Origin: Culex pipiens pallens
Taxonomy: Eukaryota > Arthropoda > Insecta > Diptera > Culicidae
NCBI RefSeq assembly: GCF_016801865.2
Contig: NC_068938.1
Location: 81,852,886-81,916,885 of the forward strand
DNA: 64,000 nucleotides
Direction of reading: 5' to 3'
This document shows, one piece after another, positions 23,343 to 34,046 of the stretch; within the stretch, counting starts at the first letter, position 1; each line of letters starts with the position of its first letter. A model generated the notes under the pieces. That model searched no databases and had not been told where the DNA came from. It worked only from the letters and a program-made list of their open reading frames with translations. The translations under genes were made by a program, and so were the position numbers.

Positions 23343-23544
23343 TGAGGTGTACCACCCTAACGCTTTGGCGTTTTCACGCACACTATCAAAATACTATGTA
23401 ACGCACCGAACCGTTTTGCCTAAGCAATAAAAACCGAGCAGAAGCTCGATCACTTCTCTCTACACCACGAACAGAACAAGTACTCTTTCCTTTACCAAAT
23501 ACCACGCCGAAACCTCGCAATACTTAGCCCTCACTCACTTATCA
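23343..23544 (+). repeat. 5' LTR
   Basis: 202 bp, TGAGGTG...TTATCA, containing an AATAAA signal in GCAATAAAAACC. It is near-identical to the 3' LTR. Confidence 0.95.
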
Positions 23545-24517
23545 GTGGCGACGAGGAGGATAAGTTTTTTTTTTCGCATTTTTCGGGTGCGCGGAACTTG
23601 ATTAAATATCGAACTGCATTAGTTTCGCGGGTGCAATTTGCAAAAAAAAAGACTTTGAACCGAACTTTCGGGTGAGCGGTTAAGTGTTCTACGGTTGCGG
23701 AATTTCTTGTTTCGGGTGACGCCGGAGCGGATTGGACGAGAGCTGCTTGGAGGTGCCGGATTTTTCGAGGACGCCGGTTGGAAACGCTCGACGTTTGGGT
23801 GTTTTTCCCGGAGGAAGCAGCACGCGGCGATCAGGCGAGGTCCAGAACAAAGGCGGCACGGTGAGCATCAACTTCTGGGACGCCATTTTGTTGGAAGGCA
23901 CGCGCGTCGTTCTTTTGTTTGGTGATTGCTGATTGGCAAGGTAAGGGCATCTGGGGCAAATTGGTTCCTTGTGCTTTTTCTTTTAAAATAAAATAAAATT
24001 CTTTTGGGTAGTATCACCAAAAGAATACCTCAGTGAATTTATGTGAAAATAATTAACAATTTAACCTTTGTAAGTGTTGCGTGTGCAAGAATTTTGGTTC
24101 TGATTAGAACAAAAGTAAAAAAATCTTAAATTAACATAAATTTCATTATTTTATTGCAATTAGTGTGTGCTGTCGGGTGATCTTGGCACGAGTAATTCTT
24201 GTTTCCAAGTGTCTGGTTGGTTCCAACGTCACAGCCGGTCGGATCGTCCAGGTTGCTGTTTAAGGAGAAAATATTCAATCGCGGCAGCGGTGGTGGCTGA
24301 TTGTTCGCTGGAGGACGCTTGTGCTGTGCTGGGACGTACCGGGCACGCGGTAGCGGCCATTTTGCTGTGTGTGTGAGAGGCGTTGTAAGCAAATTTGCTG
24401 GCAAAGGCCGGAATAGCAGAGCGGTGAGTTTTTCAAGACTTTTTTACCCCTGAAACAAGACTAATTGGTCTTCATTGTTTTCATTTTTTTTATCTATTTA
24501 TTCCATTAAATTGCATT
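23545..24517 (+). other. Retrotransposon 5' leader
   Basis: This 973-nt untranslated region runs from the primer-binding-site candidate to the Gag-Pol start. Short open frames inside show no recognisable protein. Its length is considerable for the family and could hold packaging or internal promoter signals, but none is visible. Confidence 0.6.
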
Positions 24518-27500
24518 TTGGAAAGAAAGGGCAAAATGAGTATGGCTTCAAGCATTGAGCAATATCGCAAAGGCACAACCTTTGGCGATTGGGCTGATAG
24601 GCTGGATTACACCTTCAAAGCTAACAAAGTGGAGGGTGATCTTCAAAAATCTCATTTTATGAATCTTTGCGGGCCATACATTTATTCCCAATTGAAACTT
24701 CTCTTCAAGAAGGATGAATTAGATAAAGCTGATTATGCTACCATTGTGGCAAAACTCAAGCTTAAACTTGATCTTACTGAGCCTGACCTTGTACAACGGT
24801 TTCGGTTTAGTCAACGGTCTCAACAACCGGACGAAACCGCTGAAGAGTTCGTACAAGCTGTCAAGCTTCAGGCTGAGTTTTGTGGGTTTGGAAATTTCAA
24901 GGATGTGGCCATCATTGACAGAGTCTTAGTGGGACTTAGTGATGCTGTGTTGAAGGAAAATCTTCTGAAGGAGGAAAAGTTGGATTTGGCTAAATTGGAC
25001 AAGTTTATCACTACATGGAACATTGCTAAACGCAATGTACATTCGCTTTTCAATCAAAATTCGTGCGCTAACTACAACTACCCTCCTCCGGAGATGATTA
25101 ACCAAGTGAGAAGACCAGTTCACGAGCGTTTGGGCCATCCCTACAATCAAAGACAACACACACGCACACAAAACAATGTCAATAGACAGGGTAATGGTTT
25201 CAATAGAACAAATGGATCGTTCAACAGATCGGGTTACAACAACAACAACAATCACAATCGCACACAAAATTCACAAAACGCTCAGCGTACAGTTCGATTC
25301 CAAGGTGATAATCGTAACAACACACAAAGAAACACAAACTACAGTAACAATAACAGACTGAATGGTCGCAACAACTACAACAACTGGCCTAAGAGGGATT
25401 ATTCGGAGATGGAATGTGATTACTGTGGGGAGTTAGGTCACATTAGGAGAAAGTGTTTCACATTGAGAAACCTGCGGCGAGATGCGGTGAATTTCATCGA
25501 GGCCGCGAAGCCAGGGACCAGTGCGGAAAAGGAGTTGTCAGATCTGATGGGGCGCATGAGGACAACGGATGTTCCTAGGGCGGAGACATCGGATGATGAA
25601 AGCTACTCCGAGTGGAATCCAGGTAGTTTACAATGTATGTGTGTGGAGTCCATTAACAAAATAAGCGAACCTTGTTTGACAAATGTCATAATTGACAATG
25701 TTTTCGTCCAAATGGAGATTGATTGTGGATCAACGGTAACAGTGATGGGAAAAACTCAATATTTCAGACTTTTCGACAAACCTTTGAACAAATGTGATAA
25801 ACAGCTGTTGGTAGTTAATGGAAATCAACTCAAAATTGAGGGAGAGACAGATGTTTGTGTAAAACTGAATGGTTTCAAACATAAGTTGAAATTACTTGTA
25901 TTAAATTCTGATTTCAAGTTCATTCCGCTTTTTGGCAGGAATTGGATGGATATTTTCTTCCCTCAATGGAGGCAATTCTTTTCTAACAATGCGACGATTG
26001 ATGAACAAATTAACAGTGTGAGTGCGCCAAAGGGCGATGAGTTGATTAAAGAGATTAAACGGGATTTTTCGGATGTTTTTGTGAAAGATTTTTCTACTCC
26101 GATCAAGGGTTTTGAGGCTGAGTTGGTCTTGAAAAGTGAAGTTCCCATTTTTAAGAAAGCGTATGACGTTCCTTACAGGCTGAGGGAGAAAGTTTTAACG
26201 TATTTGGATAGATTAGAGAAGGAAAATGTGATCAGTCCCATTGAAGCCAGTGATTGGGCATCTCCGGTGATAGTTGTCATGAAAAAGGATAATAAAATCA
26301 GACTGGTTATTGATTGTAAAGTGTCTATTAACAAAGTGTTAGTGGCGAATGCATACCCTTTGCCTGTTGCTAGTGATTTGTTTGCTAAATTGGCGAATTG
26401 CAAAGTTTTTTGTTCTTTAGATCTTGAGGGTGCATACACACAACTTGCGTTATCGGAGAGGTCCAAGAAATTCATGGTTATCAATACAATTAAGGGTTTA
26501 TTTACCTACCATCGCTTACCACAGGGGGCTTCTCCTAGTGCGTCAATTTTCCAGCACATTATGGATCAAATTTTGGGCGGAATTCCCAATGTGTTCTGCT
26601 ATTTAGATGATGTTCTGATAGCAGGGAAAACTGTCGATGATTGTCGAGATAAGCTGATAATTGTTTTGGAAAGGCTTGCAAAGGCAAATATTAAGGTAAA
26701 CTGGGAGAAATGCAAATTTTTTGTTACAGAATTGAAATATTTAGGGCACATTATTACGAACAAAGGTTTATTGACCTGCCCTGACAAAATTTCGACTGTT
26801 CAGAGAGCAAAAGTGCCTACAAATGTTAATGAACTAAGATCCTACTTGGGATTAATAAACTACTACAACAGATTTGTGCCAAATATGTCTGCAAAATTGC
26901 ATTTTTTGTATAACTTGCTAAAGAAAAATACGAGGTTTATTTGGGATCGCGATTGCGACAAAGCCTTTCACGAAAGTAAACAAATGTTGCTTTCGGCAAA
27001 TATTCTGGAATTTTACGATCCTAATAAGGAAATTGTAGTTGTTTCTGACGCATCAGGCTATGGCCTAGGAGGAGTAATTGCTCATGTGATCGATGGGGTT
27101 GAGAAGCCTATTTGTTTTACATCTTTTAGTTTAGATGACGCACAAAAGAAGTATCCTATTCTTCATTTAGAAGCTTTAGCTTTGGTTTGTACCATTAAGA
27201 AATTTCATAAATATTTATTTGGACAAGAGTTCATTGCTTACACTGATCACAAGCCATTGCTGGGAATTTTCGGCAAAGAAGGCAAAAATTCAATATTTGT
27301 AACCAGACTCCAACGTTATATTTTGGAACTTTCCATTTATAAATTTGAACTTCGGTACAGGCCGTCTGCAAAGATGGGTAATGCGGATTTTTGTTCGAGG
27401 TTTCCTCTAAGTCAGTCGGTGCCTGCCGAATTGGATCAAGATTTCGTTAGGAGCATTAACTTCAGCATAGATTTCCCATTAGACTTTGTTTTGGTTGCCA

Positions 27501-28897
27501 AGGCGACAACTGACGATGTTTATTTACAACAAATTTTAAGCTATCTGCGTGATGGTTGGCCGGAAAAGGTGGACAAACGCTTTATGGACGTATTTGCAAA
27601 TCAGAATGATTTGGAAGAGGTTGAAGGGTGCTTATTGTACCAAGACAGGGTGGTGATACCACGTGGAATGCAAAGCGGGATTTTAAAACTTTTACACGCC
27701 AATCACGCAGGGATAGTTAAAATGAAACAATTAGCACGTAGACAAGTCTATTGGTTTGGAATTAACAAAGATATAGAAAAATATGTTTCAACATGCGATA
27801 TTTGTGGTAGTATGGCAGTGGTGCCAAAAGTTCAAACTACGTCTAATTGGACGCCAACTACTAGGCCTTTTAGCCGAATTCACATTGATTTCTTCTATTT
27901 TTCTCGCCATACTTTTCTTCTGATTGTGGATTCACACACCAAGTGGCTTGAGGTAGAATGGATGAAACAAGGCACGGATTGTGCAAAAGTTTTGAAGAAA
28001 TTGGTTGCTTATTTTGCAAGATTTGGTCTGCCAGACGTTTTGGTATCGGACAATGGTCCTCCATTTAACTCTTTTTCCTTTGTGTTTTTTCTTGAAAGGC
28101 AAGGAATTAAGGTGATGAAAAGTCCACCATACAATCCGCAGAGCAATGGCCAGGCGGAGAGGCTAGTTAGAACAACTAAAGACGTTTTAAAGAAGTTTTT
28201 GTTAGATCCGGAGTTGGACAACATTGATTTGGAAGACCAGATTAATCTATTTTTAATAAATTTTAGAAATAATACTTCGACGAGTTCAGGGCAATTTCCC
28301 TCAGAGAAAGTTTTCTCATACAAGCCAAAAACAATGTTAGATTTATTAAATCCTAAAAATCATTACAAAAATCATCTAGTCATTAAACAAACTCCTAGTG
28401 ATGAGGTACAAGTACCTGAAATATCCAACAAAACGTCGAATGACGAGTTGGACGAACTGAATGCAGGAGATACTATTTGGTATAAAAATCACGACGTTAA
28501 ATTACCAAATAAGTGGATTTTGGCTACGTACTTAAAGAAATTTTCTAAAAATATTTTCCAGATACAAATTGGAAACGCGGTGCTAATCGCGCAGCGCGGA
28601 CAGCTTAAACCGCGACGTGAACGCCGGCACGAACATCCAAATTTGATGATGCCGCTCGCAACGCCGGTGACAAATGCGGCGGAAGACTACCTGGATGTCG
28701 AGATGGGAGAAGATACAGAACTGATGCGGGGCACTGGATGCGGTGAGGGCCCGTTCCGAGGATTCTTGGAACCGGTTCAAACGAAGAGCAGGAGAAGAAA
28801 GCGGGATGCCGCTGTGGCAGAGTTGCCAGCGATCTGTCTTCGACGTTCGAAACGTCAGAGAAATCCTAAAATGAACGATGAATTTGTTTATAACTAG
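24518..28897 (+). CDS. Gag-Pol polyprotein of Ty3/Gypsy-type retrotransposon
   Basis: A single 1459-residue ORF without stop or frameshift. In order: a Gag capsid-like region (1-190); an Asn/Arg-rich linker; a CCHC zinc knuckle CDYCGELGHIRRKC starting at C300; an aspartic protease with IDCGSTVTV (D402, Cys replacing the usual Ser/Thr after the Asp); reverse transcriptase with YLDD at 695-698; RNase H with catalytic D844 in VVSDASGYG; an integrase zinc finger beginning H1060; and the integrase core D1124, D1178, E1214, an exact DD35E spacing. Gag and Pol fused in one frame means no programmed frameshift is needed. A second Met at residue 7 is an alternative start. All key residues are present, so the protein could be functional. 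The clade (mag-like is possible) was not tested. Confidence 0.95.
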   Translation: MERKGKMSMASSIEQYRKGTTFGDWADRLDYTFKANKVEGDLQKSHFMNLCGPYIYSQLKLLFKKDELDKADYATIVAKLKLKLDLTEPDLVQRFRFSQRSQQPDETAEEFVQAVKLQAEFCGFGNFKDVAIIDRVLVGLSDAVLKENLLKEEKLDLAKLDKFITTWNIAKRNVHSLFNQNSCANYNYPPPEMINQVRRPVHERLGHPYNQRQHTRTQNNVNRQGNGFNRTNGSFNRSGYNNNNNHNRTQNSQNAQRTVRFQGDNRNNTQRNTNYSNNNRLNGRNNYNNWPKRDYSEMECDYCGELGHIRRKCFTLRNLRRDAVNFIEAAKPGTSAEKELSDLMGRMRTTDVPRAETSDDESYSEWNPGSLQCMCVESINKISEPCLTNVIIDNVFVQMEIDCGSTVTVMGKTQYFRLFDKPLNKCDKQLLVVNGNQLKIEGETDVCVKLNGFKHKLKLLVLNSDFKFIPLFGRNWMDIFFPQWRQFFSNNATIDEQINSVSAPKGDELIKEIKRDFSDVFVKDFSTPIKGFEAELVLKSEVPIFKKAYDVPYRLREKVLTYLDRLEKENVISPIEASDWASPVIVVMKKDNKIRLVIDCKVSINKVLVANAYPLPVASDLFAKLANCKVFCSLDLEGAYTQLALSERSKKFMVINTIKGLFTYHRLPQGASPSASIFQHIMDQILGGIPNVFCYLDDVLIAGKTVDDCRDKLIIVLERLAKANIKVNWEKCKFFVTELKYLGHIITNKGLLTCPDKISTVQRAKVPTNVNELRSYLGLINYYNRFVPNMSAKLHFLYNLLKKNTRFIWDRDCDKAFHESKQMLLSANILEFYDPNKEIVVVSDASGYGLGGVIAHVIDGVEKPICFTSFSLDDAQKKYPILHLEALALVCTIKKFHKYLFGQEFIAYTDHKPLLGIFGKEGKNSIFVTRLQRYILELSIYKFELRYRPSAKMGNADFCSRFPLSQSVPAELDQDFVRSINFSIDFPLDFVLVAKATTDDVYLQQILSYLRDGWPEKVDKRFMDVFANQNDLEEVEGCLLYQDRVVIPRGMQSGILKLLHANHAGIVKMKQLARRQVYWFGINKDIEKYVSTCDICGSMAVVPKVQTTSNWTPTTRPFSRIHIDFFYFSRHTFLLIVDSHTKWLEVEWMKQGTDCAKVLKKLVAYFARFGLPDVLVSDNGPPFNSFSFVFFLERQGIKVMKSPPYNPQSNGQAERLVRTTKDVLKKFLLDPELDNIDLEDQINLFLINFRNNTSTSSGQFPSEKVFSYKPKTMLDLLNPKNHYKNHLVIKQTPSDEVQVPEISNKTSNDELDELNAGDTIWYKNHDVKLPNKWILATYLKKFSKNIFQIQIGNAVLIAQRGQLKPRRERRHEHPNLMMPLATPVTNAAEDYLDVEMGEDTELMRGTGCGEGPFRGFLEPVQTKSRRRKRDAAVAELPAICLRRSKRQRNPKMNDEFVYN

Positions 28898-29025
28898 TGT
28901 ATAGCTTTTTCGAACTCAAACTCTTACTATTTTCTTAACTTGTATTTCGAATACTTGATTGAATTGTTAAAATTACTTATTTCTATTAATTAAACACTGT
29001 AATAACAAACTGAAAAGCGGAGGAC

Positions 29026-29227
29026 TGAGGTGTACCACCCTAACGCTTTGGCGTTTTCACGCACACTATCAAAATACTATGTAACGCACCGAACCGTTTT
29101 GCCTAAGCAATAAAAACCGAGCAGAAGCTCGATCTCTTCTCTCTACACCACGAACAGAACAAGTACTCTTTCCTTTACCAAATACCACGCCGAAACCTCG
29201 CAATACTTAGCCCTCACTCACTTATCA
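29026..29227 (+). repeat. 3' LTR
   Basis: 202 bp, differing from the 5' LTR at one position by eye. It is followed directly by the GCTAT duplication. Confidence 0.95.
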
Positions 29228-29795
29228 GCTATGAGACGCGGGTTCGATTCCCGCCTTATCCACTGAGCTTCTATCGGATGGTGAAGTAAAACGTCGGTCC
29301 CGGTTTCTCCTGTCTCGTCAGAGGCGCTGGAGCAGAAATCCCACGTTAGAGGAAGGCCATGCCCCGGGGGGCGTAGTGCCAATAGTTTCGTTTTTCTGAA
29401 AATTCCGTAAAAAAAGATTAACTGAATTTTGACTGTTTCGGTTGTGTTGTTCAGAAAATCGCAGCACGATCAATTGATTTTTTACCATTCTGTGTTACTC
29501 AAAAATTTCAAAACATCCAAACATGTTTATTTTTTTCTTTTTTCAATAAATTTGGCACGGCTCATACAAAGGATGTATTGAGATTTATGTTTATGTTTGC
29601 GCGATCTGGGAGTCGCGATGAGGGGTTGAAGTACGGGCCAACTCAGAGGGGTTTTTTTTGACAGTTACATGTTTTCTAGAAATCGAATCAGCAAAAAAAA
29701 TAAGGTACCGATTGTTTAAATATATGGCACTCTTTCTCTGGAAGAATCGTTCTTCTTGAATTTACAAAAGCTTTTTCAATGAAAACTGAGTATTT

Positions 29796-29952
29796 CTGGA
29801 GTTTTTTTTTTAAAGGTCCAATAAACCAAATTTTCAGTTTTTGCTTTTTGGGTGTTTTTGAAACCGCCTTGAGTCAGGGGTATCAAAAAACACCCAAAAA
29901 GCAAAAACTGAAAATTTGGTTTATTGGACCTTTTTTTAAAAAAAAACTCCAG
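29796..29952. repeat. Near-perfect hairpin, ~65-bp arms
   Basis: TTTAAAGGTCCAATAAACCA and the following GTTTTTGCTTTTTGGGTGTT on the left are exactly inverted on the right. The loop is about 25 bp. It is inside the hAT-like element. A transcript would fold into a long stem. Confidence 0.85.
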
Positions 29953-30625
29953 ATTTGTAAAAATGTTGTTGTCTTTTGCAAAGCTTTTTTACCCATACTC
30001 ATACCAAACATTTGATTTTTTTAATTAAATATACTTTATTGAATCTTTCTTATAATAAATACATTTGGTTTACATAATAAGTGGTCAGCTGTGGCTCTTC
30101 AGCTTTAGTTTGCTTTCCGTGATTTAAATACTGTTCATTTTCATAACTTTAAAAGTATATGATTTACCATTTTTGTAACACTAGGTACACCCTAACATTG
30201 TAAATGCTATTTCCTGCTTTCCAGTAATAATTTATGTAAAACGATTTTTTATTGATTGTAAGTTAAGAAAAATTGTGGAGCATGGAGATGAAAAATCACA
30301 AGCATTATGGAAATTAAGGATTTGGACTAAAAACTGTTAAAAACGGCTTCTTACTTTTTGTACTCAATTTAAAAGCTTTCTTGAGAAATAAAAATATTGA
30401 ACCAAATGTAAACGTTGCGTATGCGTTCAAAAAGAATTTTGATACTAACGTCAATCTATAAAAAAAAAACATTGTAATTTGATTTAAAACTATATGGAAA
30501 AAATCCTTCTGGCCTCGGGAGAAAACCGGGAAAAAACCGGGAAATTGAAAATCCAAATCTGGTGGCCACCCTGTGTTAAGGGGGAATGTTGCTATTTTTA
30601 CTGAATGTATTGACTTTATGAATAT

Positions 30626-31218
30626 GAGGAAGGCACCAACCACCTAAAGGTGGATTAAGTAACGTTTTTTTTTTAATTTTAAAAATTTGATAATCAAGAA
30701 TTTAAAATATTCAAAACTTGATCAGTTCAAAACAGTTCAAAAAAAAATATTTCAACAAAATCAGAATTCCATATTACAAAATTCTTAAAAATCGAAAAAA
30801 ATTTAAATCCTGCTCTCGATCCTGCTCGTTTATCCGAAGTTATTGCCAAAATTTAACTCCGGGTTACCGAACCACGATTTTTTTTTCTCAAATTTTGATT
30901 CTCTTACCAAAAACCTCTCCCAAAGTATAATCCAAAGTTATTTGATATTCTGTAATCTAAAAAATATATTCCCTTATGAGCATGAGCATAGTTGACTGCC
31001 AATGAGCTGCTACTCCGTTATTGACGGATCAGCTGAAGTTACACAATGAACCAACAGATGAGTAGTGGGAGCTAATCATCCTCACTGTATAACCCCTGAA
31101 GATCTCTGCTTTAAGTCAATACCGGCGCCTCCCCCCAAGGAGATGCAGTTCAACAAAGGTAGGAATGTTAGTCCGATAGTTAAAGTTGCAGGCTCTTCAG
31201 ACACAGAGTTTATCGCTC
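30626..31218. other. Repeat end and non-coding intergenic DNA
   Basis: GAGGAAGGCACCAACCACC near 30630 matches, inverted, the left end of the 2205-2706 MITE family. It probably marks the end of an outer element into which the hAT inserted. The remainder to 31218 shows no gene; its GAGCATGAGCATAG region looks like a mosquito repeat but was not assigned. Confidence 0.4.
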
Positions 31219-31220
31219 TA

Positions 31221-31656
31221 TACTGCCGTTCTACGCATAATTGTCCCATGTCAGTTTTGGACGACTTTGATTTTATGACATTTTTAAGTTTAGTTTGATG
31301 TGTACTTTAAGAAAAACACATAAAATCTGGTACTTTGTTCGGAAACTCATTAAAAACAACACCAAGTCTGTTTGTCCCATCGTTAAACTTCTACGCATAA
31401 TTGTCCCACGAAGTATTTTCTTACACGGAATCATTAGTTTTACTAAGCATTATGTCTTGTTTACCTGTTGTATAGCAAGAGAATCATAAATAAGGGTGAT
31501 AAACTGCTAACTGAGGCGATTAGGGACACGTAGGGCGAATAGGAACCCACGGGACAATTATGCGTAGAAACACAGAAATCGATCGAAAAATTTCAATCCC
31601 TTTTTTCTCAGTTGCACTTTTTTGAACATGGGACAATTATGCGTAGAACGGCAGTA
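31221..31656. mobile_element. TIR element, TA-type (Tc1/mariner-like)
   Basis: TACTGCCGTTCTACGCATAA at 31221 is repeated in inverse ending at 31656, with TA on each side. The motif ACGCATAATTGTCCCA occurs several more times inside. A partial duplicate of the right end lies at about 31735-31791. No transposase is seen, so it is non-autonomous. Confidence 0.75.
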
Positions 31657-31791
31657 TACCTGTTGCGTGAGCAGGATAGACTCTTTGTTTACACTTCGAC
31701 TTCGGTCATTTTACATTGTTTTGCTTGAATTACAATCGCGTTTTTCTCAGTTGCCCTTTTTTGAACATGGGACAATTATGCGTAGAACGAC

Positions 31792-32410
31792 AGTATGTGA
31801 AAAATATATACAGTATATGAAAAATTTAAGACTTTTGAGAATTTAAGACATTTAAAATATTAGGAATTTAATAAGAATTTAAAACTTTTAAAATAATACG
31901 AATTTAAAATTTCAGAATTTTAAGAATTTATGATTTTTAAGAATTTAAGACTTTTTAAGAACTTAAGACTTTGTAGAACTTAAATATTTAGGAATTTAAA
32001 AATTCTGAGATTTGAAAATTTAAGAATTTAAAGACTTTAGAATTCAAGAACGAGGACACTTTTTTGGGAATCTGTTACCCCTCCCCCACCCCTTCGTAGA
32101 CAATTCTCCATACAAAAAAAATGTATGGATCGTGGACAATCGCCGTACCCCCTCCCCTTCCCCGCCTAAAGTGTCCACGTGGTTTATGGATGGCCCCTGA
32201 AGATTTTAAGAATTTAAATAATTTAAGACTTTTAAAAATTCAAGTCTTTTAAAATATAAGGAATTTAATAGTTTAAGAACTTATGACTGTTTAGAATTTC
32301 AAAATTAAAGACTTTTTAGCAATTCTCTACTTTTTCGGTGCCTTCACTGCACTGGGAAATACTTGACCGAAATGTCAAGCTGATATATGCGTTTGTCCTT
32401 CCAGCTTTTC
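31792..32410. other. AT-rich non-coding DNA with AATTTAAGA-like repeats
   Basis: Loose, irregular AATTTAAGAC-like units occur at 31820-32050 and 32200-32320, less regular than the 8-bp satellites. A C-rich segment near 32078-32190 looks repeat-derived. No gene is seen. Confidence 0.4.
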
Positions 32411-32413
32411 ATA

Positions 32414-32494
32414 GGTCTGATGGCCGAGTGGGCTAAGGCGCCAGTCATTTCTGTTGGTGCTGGGTTTGAAACCCGACGGTTGCTGCTTTTTTTT
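32414..32494 (+). pseudogene. tRNA-Leu-like pseudogene or SINE head
   Basis: GGTCTGATGGCCGAGTGG matches the D-arm/box A of a class II tRNA (Leu or Ser). GCGCCAG and GGGTTTGAAACCC (box B) follow, then a run of T that would terminate Pol III. The anticodon arm and long variable arm are not properly formed, so it is not a functional tRNA. Confidence 0.55.
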
Positions 32495-32584
32495 TGTGTT
32501 TGCAAAAATTGTACATGCAGAGTGTAATATTAAATGTTTATTTTGACGAAGGTGATGTGCATGCTTTTGCATGCGATTTTACCA

Positions 32585-32927
32585 TCGGATTTTTTGCTGT
32601 GTACGCATAATTGTCCCGTGTATTCCTATTCACTCTATAAGTCCCTTATCATTCCAGTTAGCAGTTTATCACTCTTATTAGTAATCCTCTTGCTATACAA
32701 CAGGTAAACAAGACACAATACTTCGTAAAACTAATGATTTCGTGAAAGAAAATACTTGGTGGGACAATTATGCGTAGAAGTTCAACGATGGGACAAACAG
32801 ACTTGGTGTTGTTTTTGATGAGTTTCCGAACAATGTACTGAAAGTATACATCAAATTAAACTTAAAAATGTGAAAAAGTCAGAATCGACCAAAAATGACA
32901 TGGGACAATTATGCGTAGAAAGGCAGT
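32585..32927. repeat. Second, inverted copy of the 31221-31656 element
   Basis: TACGCATAATTGTCCCG near 32601, GGGACAATTATGCGTAGAA near 32761 and again near 32903, and the shared interior (GTTTCCGAACAATGTAC-like) reproduce the 31.2-31.6 kb element in reverse orientation, with diverged ends. It abuts the fold-back at 32932. Confidence 0.75.
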
Positions 32928-32931
32928 TCAG

Positions 32932-34046
32932 TATGCCCAAAGAAGCCATTTTGCATCAATAATTTGTCCATATAATTTTCTATACAAATTTGGCAGCTTT
33001 TGAAGGAATTATTTCATCGATTGGTTGTCTTCGTCAAAATTGTAGGTATGGATACGGACTACACTGAAGAATAAATGATACACGGTAAAATTTTTTTGGT
33101 GTTTTTTATTTAACTATTTGGCACTAAAACTTGATTTACAAACAAACACTATTTTTATTTTATTTTTTTATATGTTTTTTTTCGATGTAAAATCAAATTT
33201 GCAATCAAAAAGTAAGTCGCAGTTTTTGATTTTTTTAAACTAGTGCACATGTTTGCCCACCATTGAAAAAAACATTTTTGAAAAGCTGAGAAAATTCTCT
33301 ATATTTATATATATATATTCTCTATATATATATATATATATATTATATATATTCTGTTTCCAACCTTTTCGAAAAAAACCATTTTTAAAATTGTTAAACC
33401 AAGACTAACATTTCAAAAGCGTCAAACATTCAATATTACGCCCTTTTAAAATGTTAGTCTTGGTTTAAAAAATTTCAAAATATTTTTTTCGAAAAGATCG
33501 GAAAATTTTACGAATGTTTCATATTTTAACATTGTAAATCAAACCATTAGTTGCTGAGATATAGACATTAGAAAATGGTGGGTTGTTTGGGTGAGACTTA
33601 GAAAACATCAATTTTCCTGTTTTTAAACCTTTGTATGGCAATATCTCAGCAACTAAGGGTCGTATCAACAAAGTTCAATAAAGCAAAATATAGAGAATTT
33701 TCTCAGCTTTTCAAAAATATTATTTTCAAAAGTGGGCAAACATGTGCACTGTGCATTTGATGTCCTCTAAAACAAATAAAAAAATAGTGTTTTTTTTTGC
33801 AAATCAAGTTTTAGTGACAAAAAGTTAAATAAAAATTCACAATTTTTTTACCGTGCATCATTTTTTTCCAGTGTAGTCCGTATCCATACCTACAACTTTG
33901 CTGAAGACACCAAATCGATCAAAAAATTCCTTCAAAAGATACAGATTTTTGAATTTTCATACATCGTTTTTGTATGGACAGCTGCCAAATTTGTATGGAA
34001 AATTATATGGACAAACTTATTATGCAAAATGGCTTCTTTGGGCATA
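32932..34046. mobile_element. 1.1-kb fold-back element
   Basis: The ends TATGCCCAAAGAAGCCATTT and its complement are at 32932 and 34046. The arms run inward for ~500 bp with interruptions (for example TGGATACGGACTACACTG versus CAGTGTAGTCCGTATCCA). The centre has AAACCAAGACTAACATTT inverted near 33395 and 33460. TA at each end fits a TA-target element. No coding sequence is seen. Confidence 0.8.

Larger units (their letters stand above)
23343..29227 (+). mobile_element. Full-length Ty3/Gypsy-type LTR retrotransposon
   Basis: A 5885-bp element with 202-bp LTRs that begin TG and end CA, flanked by a perfect 5-bp duplication GCTAT (23338-23342 and 29228-29232). A primer-binding-site candidate, TGGCGACGAGGAGGATAAG, starts one base after the 5' LTR. 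A short purine tract (GAAAAGCGGAGGA) precedes the 3' LTR. The LTRs differ at one position by eye (GATCACTT versus GATCTCTT), so the insertion is recent. One long Gag-Pol ORF is intact and there is no envelope-like ORF. Confidence 0.95.
23290..29390 (+). mobile_element. tRNA-like SINE split by an LTR element (family D)
   Basis: The left part (23290-23342) has a D-arm-like GTGGCGCAGGGGTAGC. The right part (from 29233) begins GAGACGCGGGTTCGATTCCCG, the T-arm with box B, and continues into a body to about 29390. Removing the LTR element and one copy of GCTAT joins the two into a single tRNA-like head. This is direct evidence that the SINE was there first. Confidence 0.8.
21471..30573. mobile_element. 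hAT-like element hosting SINE and LTR insertions
   Basis: The ends CCAGGGTGGCCACC (21471) and GGTGGCCACCCTG (to 30573) are inverted. Subterminal CCGGGAAAA-type repeats lie on both sides (21485-21590 and 30510-30545). The 8-bp duplication TGTTAAGG flanks it (21463-21470 and 30574-30581), as expected for hAT. No transposase could be recognised, so it is non-autonomous or decayed. About 5.9 kb of its 9.1 kb is the nested LTR element, leaving ~3.2 kb of native sequence. Confidence 0.85.
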
